This document shows, piece after piece, positions 18,154 through 26,865 of a DNA stretch of 34,888 bases. Source of the DNA: Bacteroidota bacterium (GTDB lineage: Bacteria > Bacteroidota > Bacteroidia > Cytophagales > Cyclobacteriaceae); contig JAJRQT010000209.1 of the NCBI GenBank assembly GCA_024280115.1, positions 1 through 34,888 on the forward strand, written 5' to 3'. A program made the translations under genes and the position numbers. The notes under the pieces are model-generated. The model was not told where the DNA came from, ran no database searches, and saw only the letters and a list, made by a program, of their open reading frames with translations. How positions within the stretch are numbered: position 1 is the stretch's first letter; each line of letters opens with the position of its first letter.

Positions 18154-19563
18154 CTAATCAATTGTTTTTTGATAATCCGGATTCTTCTCTTTCGGCACCG
18201 GCGCATGGACTTCTTCCCGCCAATTTCTTAAATTTTCCAGTAATTCTTTCCTTTTTTCTGGCATTGCTTCGGCAAGGTTTTTACTTTCAGAAATATCTTT
18301 TTTAAGGTTGTAGAGTTGCAAGCTGCCATCTTCAAAATCTTCAATCAACTTCCAATCGCCTTTTCTAATTGCTGAAGATGGAACAGCTCTCCATCCTCTG
18401 ACTAAATCTCCTGGATTTTTAATGCCTTTGTAAGATTGCAAATATGCAGGGAAGTGCCAATAAATAGCGTCCCTTTCAATGCTACCTTCATTTAATAATA
18501 TTGGCACAAGACTCTCTCCATCTGTTTGATACTTTTTAGGATCTCCTCCAGCCAATTCTACAAAAGTTGAATAAAAATCAATCCCTATGACAACTTCATC
18601 ACTTTTTGTGTCAGGCTTTATTTTTCCCGGCCACCAGGCGATCATCGGCTCGCGAAAACCGCCTTCATACATCATTCCTTTCGATCCTTTCAATGGATAA
18701 TGTGTGGTTACTCCTCCGTAGCCACCATTGTCAGAAAAGAATATCACGATGGTATTTTTATCCAAATCCAGGTCCTTTAGTTTCTTTAGAACCCGGCCCA
18801 AACTTTGGTCTGTACTTTCAATCATGGCTGCATACACAGGATTGTCCTGTCCGTTATCACCTGCCTTATTTTTATATTTAGCTGTTATATCAGCTTTCGC
18901 CTGAATGGGTGTATGTACCGCATAATGAGCGAAATACAAAAAGAAAGGAACTTCTTTATTTTTTTCAATAAAATTAAGGGCTTCGTCGGTCAGGCGATCT
19001 GTCAGATATTCACCTTCTGGCCCATCAACTAGGTTTGGGTTTTTATATGGGCTGAAATAGCTCCTTGGATGACCGGCATGGTTTCCTCCAATATTTACAT
19101 CAAAACCCTGTGCCTGGGGCGAAGTTTTCTCATCTGCACCCAAATGCCATTTCCCAACATGGCAATTGGTGTATCCATTTTCCTTCAAGGCTTCTGCCAG
19201 AGTAACAAAACTCCCATCGAGTTCGGTATTGTTAGGGCTGGGGATCAGCATACGGTTTTCTGATTTTCCACGTGCTGGATTTCCTACAGTATATACACCA
19301 TGCCTGGGGGAGTACATTCCGCTCATGAGACATGCTCTTGTTGGAGCGCAATTTGGAGCATTAGCATAGGCGTTTGTAAATCTCATGCCCTCTCTTGTCA
19401 TCTGATCAATATTAGGAGTCTCATAATATTTACTTCCCATGTATCCAACGTCCTTCCAACCCAAATCATCGACCAGGAATATGATGAAATTAGGTTTTTC
19501 AGCTTTTATGGTGCATGCACTAAAAATTACAGTCGTGTAAATAAAAAATACCAATTTTCTCAT
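18154..19563 (-). CDS. Sulfatase C (Cys subtype), lipoprotein-like
   Basis: A 469-residue type I sulfatase. Formylglycine Cys72 lies in CAPTR; FLVDDLGWKD at 29-38 and FFSDNGGYGG supply metal ligands, and GKWHLG is intact. The N-terminal hydrophobic stretch ends in FSAC (Cys17), a plausible lipobox. It is clearly distinct in sequence from its neighbours, so the four genes are not recent duplicates. The spacing to sulfatase D is about 85 bases. Likely to remove one particular sulfate from the same glycan handled by the other three. Confidence 0.92.
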   Translation of the reverse strand: MRKLVFFIYTTVIFSACTIKAEKPNFIIFLVDDLGWKDVGYMGSKYYETPNIDQMTREGMRFTNAYANAPNCAPTRACLMSGMYSPRHGVYTVGNPARGKSENRMLIPSPNNTELDGSFVTLAEALKENGYTNCHVGKWHLGADEKTSPQAQGFDVNIGGNHAGHPRSYFSPYKNPNLVDGPEGEYLTDRLTDEALNFIEKNKEVPFFLYFAHYAVHTPIQAKADITAKYKNKAGDNGQDNPVYAAMIESTDQSLGRVLKKLKDLDLDKNTIVIFFSDNGGYGGVTTHYPLKGSKGMMYEGGFREPMIAWWPGKIKPDTKSDEVVIGIDFYSTFVELAGGDPKKYQTDGESLVPILLNEGSIERDAIYWHFPAYLQSYKGIKNPGDLVRGWRAVPSSAIRKGDWKLIEDFEDGSLQLYNLKKDISESKNLAEAMPEKRKELLENLRNWREEVHAPVPKEKNPDYQKTID

Positions 19564-19648
19564 CTGTTCATATTTTATTTATGTGATTGTTGCCAAGACA
19601 TGCAATGTTCTACTTGCATTTCCTTAAATCGCTCAGGCCTTGCCGGTT

Positions 19649-21061
19649 TCATTCCAATGAATTATATTTTTCCATGATCCAATTTTGATCATATTGCCTT
19701 AAATTAAATTTAATCCAGTAGTATTCCGTTCGAAATACCGGATGGGTGAGTTCCTTTTCCCATTCAAATAGTTTATACAGAAGGTCCTCAACAAGAGCAG
19801 GGTTTTTAAGGGCAAGATTATGTTGTTCTGCTTCATCACTTTCTAAATCGAATAAAAGAGGCATGCGATCCGGCAGACGAATCAGTTTCCAATTTCCATC
19901 TCGAATAGCCGCACTTTTTGCCCTACGCCAATACAGTGTCCGCTCCGGAATAGGAGTAGATTTTTCTGATAAATACGGTAAGAGATTAATTCCATCATAA
20001 TTCTCCGGATTCGGTAATGTTATTCCTGTGGCAGCCATGCAGGTCGTAAAAATATCCAATGAAATTACAGGTTCATCGACCACCAATCCTTTCCTGAGTT
20101 TAGCCGGCCAGTGAATTAAGAAAGGAACACGTACACCACCTTCAAGCAGTGTACCTTTCATACCCCGGAGATGCCCATTAAGCGACCCGTTGTGAGGTGT
20201 TGGACCGCCATTGTCATTGAGGAAAAATAATAAGGTATTTTCCGCAAGTCCAAGTTCTTGTAATTTATCCAATACATTTCCCACCTGGTCATCCATGGCT
20301 TTGTTCATAGCGGCAAGCTTTTGCCGGATTACTTTTTTCTGCCCGGCATAATATTCCATATCATCTTTCTTTGCCTGGATAGGTGTATGAACGGCATTAA
20401 ATGATAAGTACAAAAAAAATGGAGTTTGCCAATTTTTTTCGATGAATTGAACCGCTTCAAAACCAAAGGCATCAGTAAGATATGGCAATTCCTTTTTTAT
20501 ATATTCTCCATTTCGTTGAATCTGAAATTTTTGGCCCCTTTTTTGTCGTTTTTCCTGGAAATAATCTGTTGAGCCTGCGAGCATCCCGAAAAAATAATCA
20601 AACCCTCGGTTATTAGGATGATATTTTGGAGCATCTCCTAAATGCCATTTCCCTATAATGCCGGTTTTATAACCATTTCCCTTCAGCACATCCGCCAGAG
20701 TCTTTTCAGATAACGGCAATCCTCTGAGTGCTTCGTCATCCCCTTTTACGACAGTTTTAGTCGGTAAATTATATTCATGTCCGAAGCGCTGCTGATAACG
20801 GCCTGTCAATAAGCCGGCTCGGGAAGGGCTACATACAGATGCTGAGACATATCCGTTTGTAAACCTTATTCCTCCTTTCGCTATGCGGTCAAGGTTTGGT
20901 GTTTTAAATTCCGTACTTCCTTGAAATCCAAAATCACCATAACCTGCGTCATCTGATAAAATGATGATGATATTTGGTTTACTATCCTGCGCGTAAACAT
21001 TGACGGTACAGGTAAAAATAAAAATCAGGACGAATAGGAATTCTTGAAAATTAGTGACCAT
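19649..21061 (-). CDS. Sulfatase D (Cys subtype), secreted
   Basis: A 470-residue type I sulfatase when started at the ATG at 21061, which gives a proper signal peptide (hydrophobic core then VYAQ). An upstream in-frame ATG at 21151 adds 30 residues that overlap the preceding terminator and is unlikely. Formylglycine Cys77 is in CSPSR; LSDDAGYGD at 35-43 and FLNDNGGPTP carry metal ligands; GKWHLG is present. It is the first gene of the four-sulfatase run and follows the terminator of the broken susD, so it should have its own promoter in the stretch 21062-21125. None of the Bacteroidota promoter candidates there is convincing. Confidence 0.9.
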   Translation of the reverse strand: MVTNFQEFLFVLIFIFTCTVNVYAQDSKPNIIIILSDDAGYGDFGFQGSTEFKTPNLDRIAKGGIRFTNGYVSASVCSPSRAGLLTGRYQQRFGHEYNLPTKTVVKGDDEALRGLPLSEKTLADVLKGNGYKTGIIGKWHLGDAPKYHPNNRGFDYFFGMLAGSTDYFQEKRQKRGQKFQIQRNGEYIKKELPYLTDAFGFEAVQFIEKNWQTPFFLYLSFNAVHTPIQAKKDDMEYYAGQKKVIRQKLAAMNKAMDDQVGNVLDKLQELGLAENTLLFFLNDNGGPTPHNGSLNGHLRGMKGTLLEGGVRVPFLIHWPAKLRKGLVVDEPVISLDIFTTCMAATGITLPNPENYDGINLLPYLSEKSTPIPERTLYWRRAKSAAIRDGNWKLIRLPDRMPLLFDLESDEAEQHNLALKNPALVEDLLYKLFEWEKELTHPVFRTEYYWIKFNLRQYDQNWIMEKYNSLE

Positions 21062-21126
21062 TGCTTTTTTTAGTAAATTGGGTGACTGTTTTGACAAATT
21101 GTAAAAATAAAAGTATTTGCCAAATA

Positions 21127-21156
21127 AAAGAGTGGGATTATTCAATCCCACCCTTT
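21127..21156 (-). terminator. Intrinsic terminator after the susD remnant
   Basis: Two perfect 8-base arms, GTGGGATT (21132-21139) and AATCCCAC (21144-21151), enclose a 4-base loop. Read on the minus strand the hairpin is followed by CTCTTTTATTT. It lies 30 bases past the susD remnant stop, so it most likely ended the original susC/susD transcript. Confidence 0.8.
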
Positions 21157-21180
21157 TCTAACCTTACTTGAATTAAACAT

Positions 21181-21600
21181 TTAATTTAAAGGCCAACCAG
21201 GATTTTGCTCTAATTGTGGATTCAATACTATTTGATCGGAGGGTGTTGGTTCCAGATAATAGTACTCGGGAACTCCCGGCGGTATTCCAAATGGAGAAAC
21301 GTATCCTTCATCGGCTTCTCCCTGTATTGGCAGTTTATCATTATAATCTGAATTTTTTACCCAACGACCAAGCTTTTCGTCATCACCATACTCCACTAAT
21401 TTTTTCCATCTTTTAATATCAAAAACTCTCCCTAAACCCTCAGCCAAAAATTCTATACCTCGTTCTCTTCTGATCTCCCACAGCTCAGGCGTAATATCCG
21501 TGTCTCTTGTTGGATCAGCAGGAATATTCGCAAGATCCAATGGGGCAACATTACCTCTTTCCCATAATGAAACTCTAATCCAAAACTTCCAAAATGAACC
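21181..21600 (-). pseudogene. SusD/RagB family protein, 3' remnant
   Basis: About 139 codons of a SusD-type outer-membrane glycan-binding lipoprotein. It contains ELWEIRRERGIEFLAEGLGR, then FDIKRWKKL, and ends LEQNPGWPLN; the RRER...DIKRW pattern and terminal NPGW/Y are hallmarks of the SusD C-terminus. The reading frame continues upstream to about 21606 and then meets TAG, with no start codon, signal peptide or TPR-like N-terminal region. Complete members have about 500-600 residues, so three quarters are missing. It is a different subfamily from the intact SusD at 26.9 kb. The loss is probably part of one deletion with the truncated sialidase-like gene upstream. Confidence 0.88.
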
Positions 21601-21808
21601 GACATGCTACGCATTCAACTTTTCAAGCTTTTTTTTCAGAACGCAAATCAATCGATAGCCATAATATGCAAAAATAAATAATCGAACTAAAGACATTGCT
21701 TGGAAACGAGTGATTCTCGTGCATTCTCTGAAGGTGACATTGGTGCGTTCACAGGCTATCCTGGACAAAAAGGCAGTAGAGGGGCATTTCGAAAATGAAA
21801 TAGTGATC
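21601..21808. other. Unexplained filler between two truncated genes
   Basis: About 200 bases that fit neither neighbouring gene. On the + strand one frame is open from 21691 to 21798 and reads AFSEGDIGAFTGYPGQKGSR near its end. On the - strand a frame runs through to 21607 and ends ICVLKKKLEKLNA. Neither is recognisable. A small hairpin (CGAG, 5-base loop, CTCG) lies at 21707-21719. Best explained as a scrap of a third gene or mobile element left by a rearrangement. Confidence 0.5.
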
Positions 21809-22483
21809 TTAAATATGCAGGTACTCATCTTTCGCTGCTGAGTTGTTCTGTCCGTTTTGCACAAATGTGACAAATGAAAACGGCCAGGCCATCTGATCGC
21901 AACGCGGAAGCCTGTATTCTTCAAGGAAAAACATCTCGGTCTCATTGACCACATTCCTCATACTATCCATGGCACCCTCCAAAAGCAGCTCGTTTCCGAA
22001 TTTGCCTATCCTGTACCAGGTTTCACCATTGTCAGTGGTTTTTAAAAGTTTGATCTCTCTGAATGGTCCAGACCAACCATCCTCCGGCGTTTTTGATATG
22101 GTCGAATAAAGTGTCCCATCTACTGATATATTACCGTAACTAAACGGGCTACCATGGTCAAAACGGAGAACAGGATAATTTGCGATGTCTTCTATTTGAA
22201 AGTTATCAGCCTTATCGGTTAATCTATATAAATGATTCTGAAAATAGCCCTCCTCAGGATAATCGAACTTAATCCAAATCCCCTCACAAAGTGATGTGAT
22301 CTGCGAGTTGTCTTCTGACCAGGTAATGCACCAGTTATCGCCATCGAGACAGATACGTCTGAGGGTTTCTTTATTAAATTCGATGCCGGCAGGAAGATTT
22401 TTTTCTGCTTTTTCCCTATGGTGTGAACATATTACCAAAACTATCATTGCAGAAAAAAATAAGTGACTAATGTAATCCATCAC
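21809..22483 (-). pseudogene. Sialidase-like (BNR) lipoprotein, 3'-truncated
   Basis: A 224-residue product with a hydrophobic start ending in LVIC (Cys about 19, weak lipobox). It is followed by propeller-type sequence with an Asp box, TTDNGETW, and a segment FVTFVQNGQNNSAAKDEYLHI directly before the stop. In uncharacterised sialidase-like families a DxYxY motif of this sort is followed by a long further part, so the protein seems to be cut at about blade three. The stop falls at the start of the roughly 200-base unexplained stretch before the susD remnant. It is 24 bases after GH92, probably one operon. A short functional protein cannot be excluded. Confidence 0.65.
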
Positions 22484-22507
22484 TATATAATATCTTTTTA
22501 AGAATCA

Positions 22508-24802
22508 TTAATTTAACATAGGTTCGGCGCCCATTTCTAACTCCAGCAAACCGCCACTTGAGATTTCGTCATGAGAGATCCAGTATCTACCCAACTTCTT
22601 TCCATTAAGCTTCATGGATTGGATATAGATGTTTTCATCAGAATTGTTGTGCGCAAGAATGGTAAAGTTCTTCCCATCGTAATAATCAGAATTCAGAGTT
22701 ATTTCTACTTTTGAAAATACCGGGGAAGTAATTTGATATTTATTATCTCCCGGACTAATGGGATGTAATCCTATGGAAGCCAACACATACCAAGCTGACA
22801 TTTGGCCTTCATCTTCATTGCCGACATACCCCTGAACGTCTGTTCCATAAGCCCCCCTGCAAATTGCACGCGTCCATTTTTGCGTCAAATTCGGGAGGCC
22901 TAATTCATTAAATAGAAAGGGCACATGATGAACCGGCTCATTAGCATGATTGTAATAATCATTCCAAAGAAAGTCTGATGGAATGCTGTCAAAAAATGTG
23001 GTGAGTTCTTTTACCATATAATCCATGCCCATGAGCGCTATCATACCTTCAATGTCATGCGGCACAAACCACCCCTGCTGATATGGATTGGTTTCCATAC
23101 ATCCCTGGCCATGAACATGCTTCCCTTCCCATTTCAACCACGAATTATCTTCATTTTTAGTTCTAAACCAGCGCACATCGCTATCCCAAACACTTTTATA
23201 CGACCTGGATTTTTCATAGTATAAATTTGATATGGAGTCTTGCCCAAGAGATTCTGCAAATTTCCCAATACACCAATCTGAATAGGTATATTCCAATGAT
23301 TCTGATAGCGAGCCCGGTGAAAAACCGAATTCATTATTACCAAATTTTTCAACCGTATTTAAACTGTACTGAAAGGCTTTTTCAATATCATAATTTCGAA
23401 TCCCCTTTTCATAAGCATCGGTGACTACCGAAACGGCAGGATTACCCAGCATGCAGGCCGAATAGCTGTTTACGATTTCCCATTGAGGGAGATACTCCCT
23501 TTTACTGATCTCAGCCAACTGTAGCATGGAGTTTATTTCATCATTCACCACATCGGGACGAACGATGGTAAATAAAGGAAACAGGCTTCTGAAAACATCC
23601 CAACCGCTAAAAATAGTTCGATATGTGAAATTATCAGCTTTATGAATTTGGTTGTCTGCGCCCATGTATTGGCCATTTTGGTCGGAGTAAATGCGCGGAT
23701 CAATCATGGCATGATACATCGCAGTATAGAATATTTCCTTTTCAGTTTCTGTCCCTCCTTCCACTTTAATGAGATTAATGGATGTATCCCATCGTTCCCT
23801 GGCTTGATCCGAAACCTTATTAAAATCCCAATCGGGTATGTCGTGCTCAAGATTTTCTTTTGCGTTGTCAACACTTACAAACGATATTCCTGATTTTAAC
23901 AATACCTGCTCCTCATTTAAGGTGGAAAATTCCGTATAAAAGCCAAGATGTTTTCCTTTCATTTCCTTCACCATTTTAAAAACTTTCGCCCCTTCAATTA
24001 TTTCCTGATACGCTTTGCTGGCGACTTCTTTGTTTTTACGAATTTGACCATCGGGAATATCAGCACTCCAAATCCCGAAATCTTTAATTGGCTTGCTAAA
24101 CTCGCAATAGAAATAAACTGTATAATCCGCTTTTCCTTTACCATTTCCCCAGCCTCCACCTTCCGGAGGGCATTTCATCCATCCGCTAATTGTATAATTA
24201 TCTTCTACCTTCACATATTGTTCTGTTGAGGTACCTCCAATTCGCCTCGACAAATCAATCTGAATACGAGACTGATTGTGTTTAGGGAAGGTAAACCGTA
24301 AAATTCCGGCGCGGGGAGCGGCAGTCAATTCTGTCTTAATGTCATAATCTTGCAACATCACACTGTAATACCCGGCTTTTGCTTCTTCCTGATCATGTGA
24401 ACAGCGAGAACGGTAACCGGAATCCGGATTGTCATCCTCTCCCTTACTTGTGCGTAACTCACCGGTAGTGGGCATCACCAAAAAGTTGCCAAATTCTCCA
24501 TACCAGCCTGTTCCACTCAAGTGCATAAAGCTAAACCCTTCAATCGTACTATGATGCCACGAATACCCAGGGGCATTATCTCCACCTGTTCTGGTATCAG
24601 GACTTAGCTGCACCAAGCCAAAAGGCGTCGTGGCCCCGGGAAACGTTTTGCCCAATCCATGAAGGCTCCTGCCGGCTTCCATTGAAGTAGAAGCACCTAT
24701 AAAAGGATTGATGTAATCAACAGGCAACTTCTCTACATGTTGTTTGCATGCGGTTAATCCAATCAGAACTAATATTATTATGCCTGATAAAAAATGCTTC
24801 AT
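22508..24802 (-). CDS. GH92 family alpha-mannosidase-like lipoprotein
   Basis: A 764-residue glycoside hydrolase family 92 enzyme, calcium-dependent exo-alpha-mannosidases that act on N-glycan or yeast-type mannans. The start VDYINPFIGAS, then GRSLHGLGKTFPGATTPFG, LSPDTRTGGDNAPGYSW and FMHLSGTGWYGEFG, are the family signature. GNEDEGQMSAWYVLASIG holds the catalytic acid region. The lipobox is strong (GLTAC, Cys about 19), so it is membrane-anchored. It is upstream of the truncated sialidase-like gene on the same strand. With the sulfatases it suggests a sulfated mannose-containing glycan. GH92 members vary in linkage, and the precise one is not visible. Confidence 0.95.
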   Translation of the reverse strand: MKHFLSGIIILVLIGLTACKQHVEKLPVDYINPFIGASTSMEAGRSLHGLGKTFPGATTPFGLVQLSPDTRTGGDNAPGYSWHHSTIEGFSFMHLSGTGWYGEFGNFLVMPTTGELRTSKGEDDNPDSGYRSRCSHDQEEAKAGYYSVMLQDYDIKTELTAAPRAGILRFTFPKHNQSRIQIDLSRRIGGTSTEQYVKVEDNYTISGWMKCPPEGGGWGNGKGKADYTVYFYCEFSKPIKDFGIWSADIPDGQIRKNKEVASKAYQEIIEGAKVFKMVKEMKGKHLGFYTEFSTLNEEQVLLKSGISFVSVDNAKENLEHDIPDWDFNKVSDQARERWDTSINLIKVEGGTETEKEIFYTAMYHAMIDPRIYSDQNGQYMGADNQIHKADNFTYRTIFSGWDVFRSLFPLFTIVRPDVVNDEINSMLQLAEISKREYLPQWEIVNSYSACMLGNPAVSVVTDAYEKGIRNYDIEKAFQYSLNTVEKFGNNEFGFSPGSLSESLEYTYSDWCIGKFAESLGQDSISNLYYEKSRSYKSVWDSDVRWFRTKNEDNSWLKWEGKHVHGQGCMETNPYQQGWFVPHDIEGMIALMGMDYMVKELTTFFDSIPSDFLWNDYYNHANEPVHHVPFLFNELGLPNLTQKWTRAICRGAYGTDVQGYVGNEDEGQMSAWYVLASIGLHPISPGDNKYQITSPVFSKVEITLNSDYYDGKNFTILAHNNSDENIYIQSMKLNGKKLGRYWISHDEISSGGLLELEMGAEPMLN

Positions 24803-24840
24803 AGTTTTTTGTATTTACATCCGCACCGAAAATTAAAAAA

Positions 24841-24942
24841 CACGTCCTTGCGAAGGAGGTACGACTGAAGCAATCTTTTTAACTTACAAAAACTCTGAAT
24901 GTTGAGATTGCCACGTCCTCCTTCGTCGTCCTCGCAATGACG
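24841..24942. repeat. Imperfect palindromic intergenic repeat (MITE-like)
   Basis: The left arm starts CGTCCTTGCGAAGGAGGT and the right arm, read on the other strand, starts CGTCATTGCGAGGACGACG. Both reach a GCAATCT core, with about 30 bases of AT-rich spacer. The CGTCATTGCGAGG ... GCAATCT pattern belongs to a palindromic repeat seen in many bacterial genomes. It sits between the EEP gene and GH92 and could form a long stem-loop in the mRNA. Only one copy is in this window. Confidence 0.75.
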
Positions 24943-24971
24943 GATATCGACTTTTCGAAGTGGACTTCTAT

Positions 24972-25757
24972 TTACAATTTGAATATTGCCCAAATCGGTT
25001 TGTGATCAGATAGAGACTTTTCTTCAATGATTCCTGCGCTTTTCGCCTTTATTCCTTTATACAAAATATGATCAATGACCTTTCCATTGTTTTCCTCACT
25101 AGACAATGATGTGGAGTGAGACAAATCTATATTTAATGATTTATAAGGATTACTAAATTGCTGATTGTATAAATGCTGCATAGGTTTAGAATCGAATCGG
25201 TCATTAAAATCTCCAGCTAAAACAACTTTGTCGTAATTTGAATAATCATTTTCTAAAATTTGTGATAGATGGAATGCTTTACTTTTTTCCGGATCATCTA
25301 CCCCGGTGGGTATGTGCAAGCTGAAAATCAAAACGGATTTTTTCTTTGAAACCTTTATAGTAGCAACTACTGCACTTGCCGGTGACCAACGAAGGCCTTT
25401 TAATGAAACTTCATGTGGATTTTCCAGTGGGTACTTACTCAATATGGATTTGTATTTACCATAGAACAATTTTGACTTGTCTTTATATTCTTCCTCGTGG
25501 TTGGCTGAAGCTATTTTTCCTTCATAACTATATGCCATGCCAAGCAACTCCCCAATTCTTTTAGTCCAACCTTGTCCCGGGACTTCATTAAAACAAATGA
25601 CATCCGCTTTTTCAGGTTTTAGAAAAGAATACATTTCATCCAACGAAGTATTTCTTCCAAATTCTATATTATAGGCGATTACCTTTAATTTTTGACCTCT
25701 GAGGCTTACTGAGACAATACTCAGGAAAATAATCAATGCAAATTTTAATTGTTTCAT
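24972..25757 (-). CDS. Endonuclease/exonuclease/phosphatase family protein, exported
   Basis: A 261-residue protein of the EEP metal-dependent phosphodiesterase fold. Visible motifs are AYNIEFGRN (Asn), CFNEVPGQG (catalytic Glu), FSLHIPTG, VLAGDFNDR (Asp/Asn pair) and a C-terminal SLSDHKPIW (Asp-His). The N-terminal hydrophobic segment ending LRGQ is a signal peptide. Exported members can cleave DNA, RNA, sphingomyelin or inositol phosphates, so it may remove phosphodiester groups from glycans or lipids or scavenge nucleic acid. It is the gene before GH92 on the same strand, with the palindromic repeat between them. Confidence 0.88.
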   Translation of the reverse strand: MKQLKFALIIFLSIVSVSLRGQKLKVIAYNIEFGRNTSLDEMYSFLKPEKADVICFNEVPGQGWTKRIGELLGMAYSYEGKIASANHEEEYKDKSKLFYGKYKSILSKYPLENPHEVSLKGLRWSPASAVVATIKVSKKKSVLIFSLHIPTGVDDPEKSKAFHLSQILENDYSNYDKVVLAGDFNDRFDSKPMQHLYNQQFSNPYKSLNIDLSHSTSLSSEENNGKVIDHILYKGIKAKSAGIIEEKSLSDHKPIWAIFKL

Positions 25758-26191
25758 ATTTCTTTTACTTTGATACCATTCTTTCTGAATCCGGATAATT
25801 CTTATTTTGTTCTACTTTTATTTTGATGGAAACCTTATTGTAAAGCTTGGAAGAACGAATTCGGGATTCGGTAAATATTAATTCCAAAATAAGCATATAT
25901 CAGTTTTTTATAATTTTACTCAGTAATTTTCTTTATAGCTTCGGTTTCAGTCATCCGACTTTCCTGCCTCGCGAGAATGCTAGATTCGTTTTCGTATTAC
26001 TTCCATTAAACCGGCAATCTGCAGGCTGGTTAGTGAAAGTACTCTAATAATTTGTATAGACTAATGACTTAGATTATATTAGCATTCAATTATTTTTTTC
26101 CCCGAAACAAGATGTTTTTTTGAGTAGTCGTCTATAACCAAAACCTAATCAGGCCTACTATTATTTGTTTTATATCACTTCACTATGGCAA
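25758..26191. other. Gene-free AT-rich region
   Basis: About 430 bases between the EEP gene and the broken DUF4038 gene. I see no repeat, hairpin with T-run or convincing coding frame. The one sizeable open frame (25847-26047, +) has composition and sequence unlike a protein. It probably holds the promoter of the EEP gene and decayed remains of the DUF4038 gene 3' end. Confidence 0.5.
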
Positions 26192-26746
26192 TTAAAAAAA
26201 ACCGGTATTCTTTATTTCTCCATGTAGGAATGATTCTCCTGGTCCCGGATCATACCACTAAACATGCAACTTCTTTGCATTGATAACATCTGTTCTAATT
26301 TTATGCTTATGTGTAAGATAAGGGAAATATACCATAATATAAGTAGCGTCTTTTTCTCCTAAAGTACCATCACGAGTCGCCTGCAAATGATCCACTCCAG
26401 TTGAAGCCTTGAGTTTATTAATTGATTGATCTGGAATACGTGAAAGGTACGGTCGGGATAACATCAATTTTTTCAATTTACGCATCAGAAAACTGCCAGG
26501 ATAATTAATGGCATTTTCCCAAAGCCTATCTTTTATGCAATAATCTGTTTCTTCCTTATTCAACCTTTGAAACAAAAGCCAACCAGTGTAGCCAAGCCAG
26601 AAAAATTGCGTACCATCTTGCTCCACAATAAAACGGTTGTTATCACATACTTTCAGATTTTGAGCAAAAATTTGACATTGAAAAATCACCAGATTCAATA
26701 GTACTACCAGTAATATTAATTTGTACCTAAAATATATTGTTATCAA
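26192..26746 (-). pseudogene. DUF4038/collagen-binding-domain glycosidase remnant (internal deletion and nonsense mutation)
   Basis: The N-terminus is a signal peptide ending IFAQ, followed by LKVCDNNRFIVEQDGTQFFWLGYTGWLLF and KEETDYCIKDR. This matches the start of DUF4038 proteins (GH140-type apiosidase relatives), where the motif is normally WLGDTGW; here Asp is Tyr. The next segment, NAINYPGSFLMRKLKKLMLSRPYLSRIPDQSIN, belongs to the far C-terminal part of such proteins. Roughly 250 residues including the catalytic core are therefore missing. After KKLHV the codon TAG replaces an expected Trp; the frame then continues WYDPGPGESFLHGEIKNTG to 26192. The gene lies downstream of the SusCD terminator and is surely dead. 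Confidence 0.85.
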
Positions 26747-26823
26747 ACTGAAGCAGGGAACATATGTAGTAACAAATCGAAAATTTATAAGAATATTGAC
26801 TATCTCAATTAAGATTTAGCAAA

Positions 26824-26860
26824 TAAAAAAAAGGGAGAGAAAAAAATTTCCTCCCTATTA
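26824..26860 (-). terminator. Intrinsic terminator of the susC/susD operon
   Basis: AGGGAG (26832-26837) pairs with CTCCCT (26851-26856), with A/T-rich bases that may extend the stem inside. Read on the minus strand the hairpin is followed by a long T-run (TTTTTTTATTTG). It lies just after the SusD stop at 26866. Confidence 0.85.
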
Positions 26861-26865
26861 TTTAG

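Noticed and set aside
21607..21954. Open frame of 115 codons (-) over the deletion scar
   Set aside because: It overlaps the truncated sialidase-like gene in another frame and has the odd composition of an out-of-frame reading.
24799..24993. Open frame of 64 codons (-) after the EEP gene
   Set aside because: It is a reading of the palindromic repeat and overlaps both flanking genes at their ends.
25847..26047. Open frame of 66 codons (+) in the gene-free stretch
   Set aside because: No recognisable pattern, no homologous neighbour and AT-driven composition; a short coding gene is not supported.
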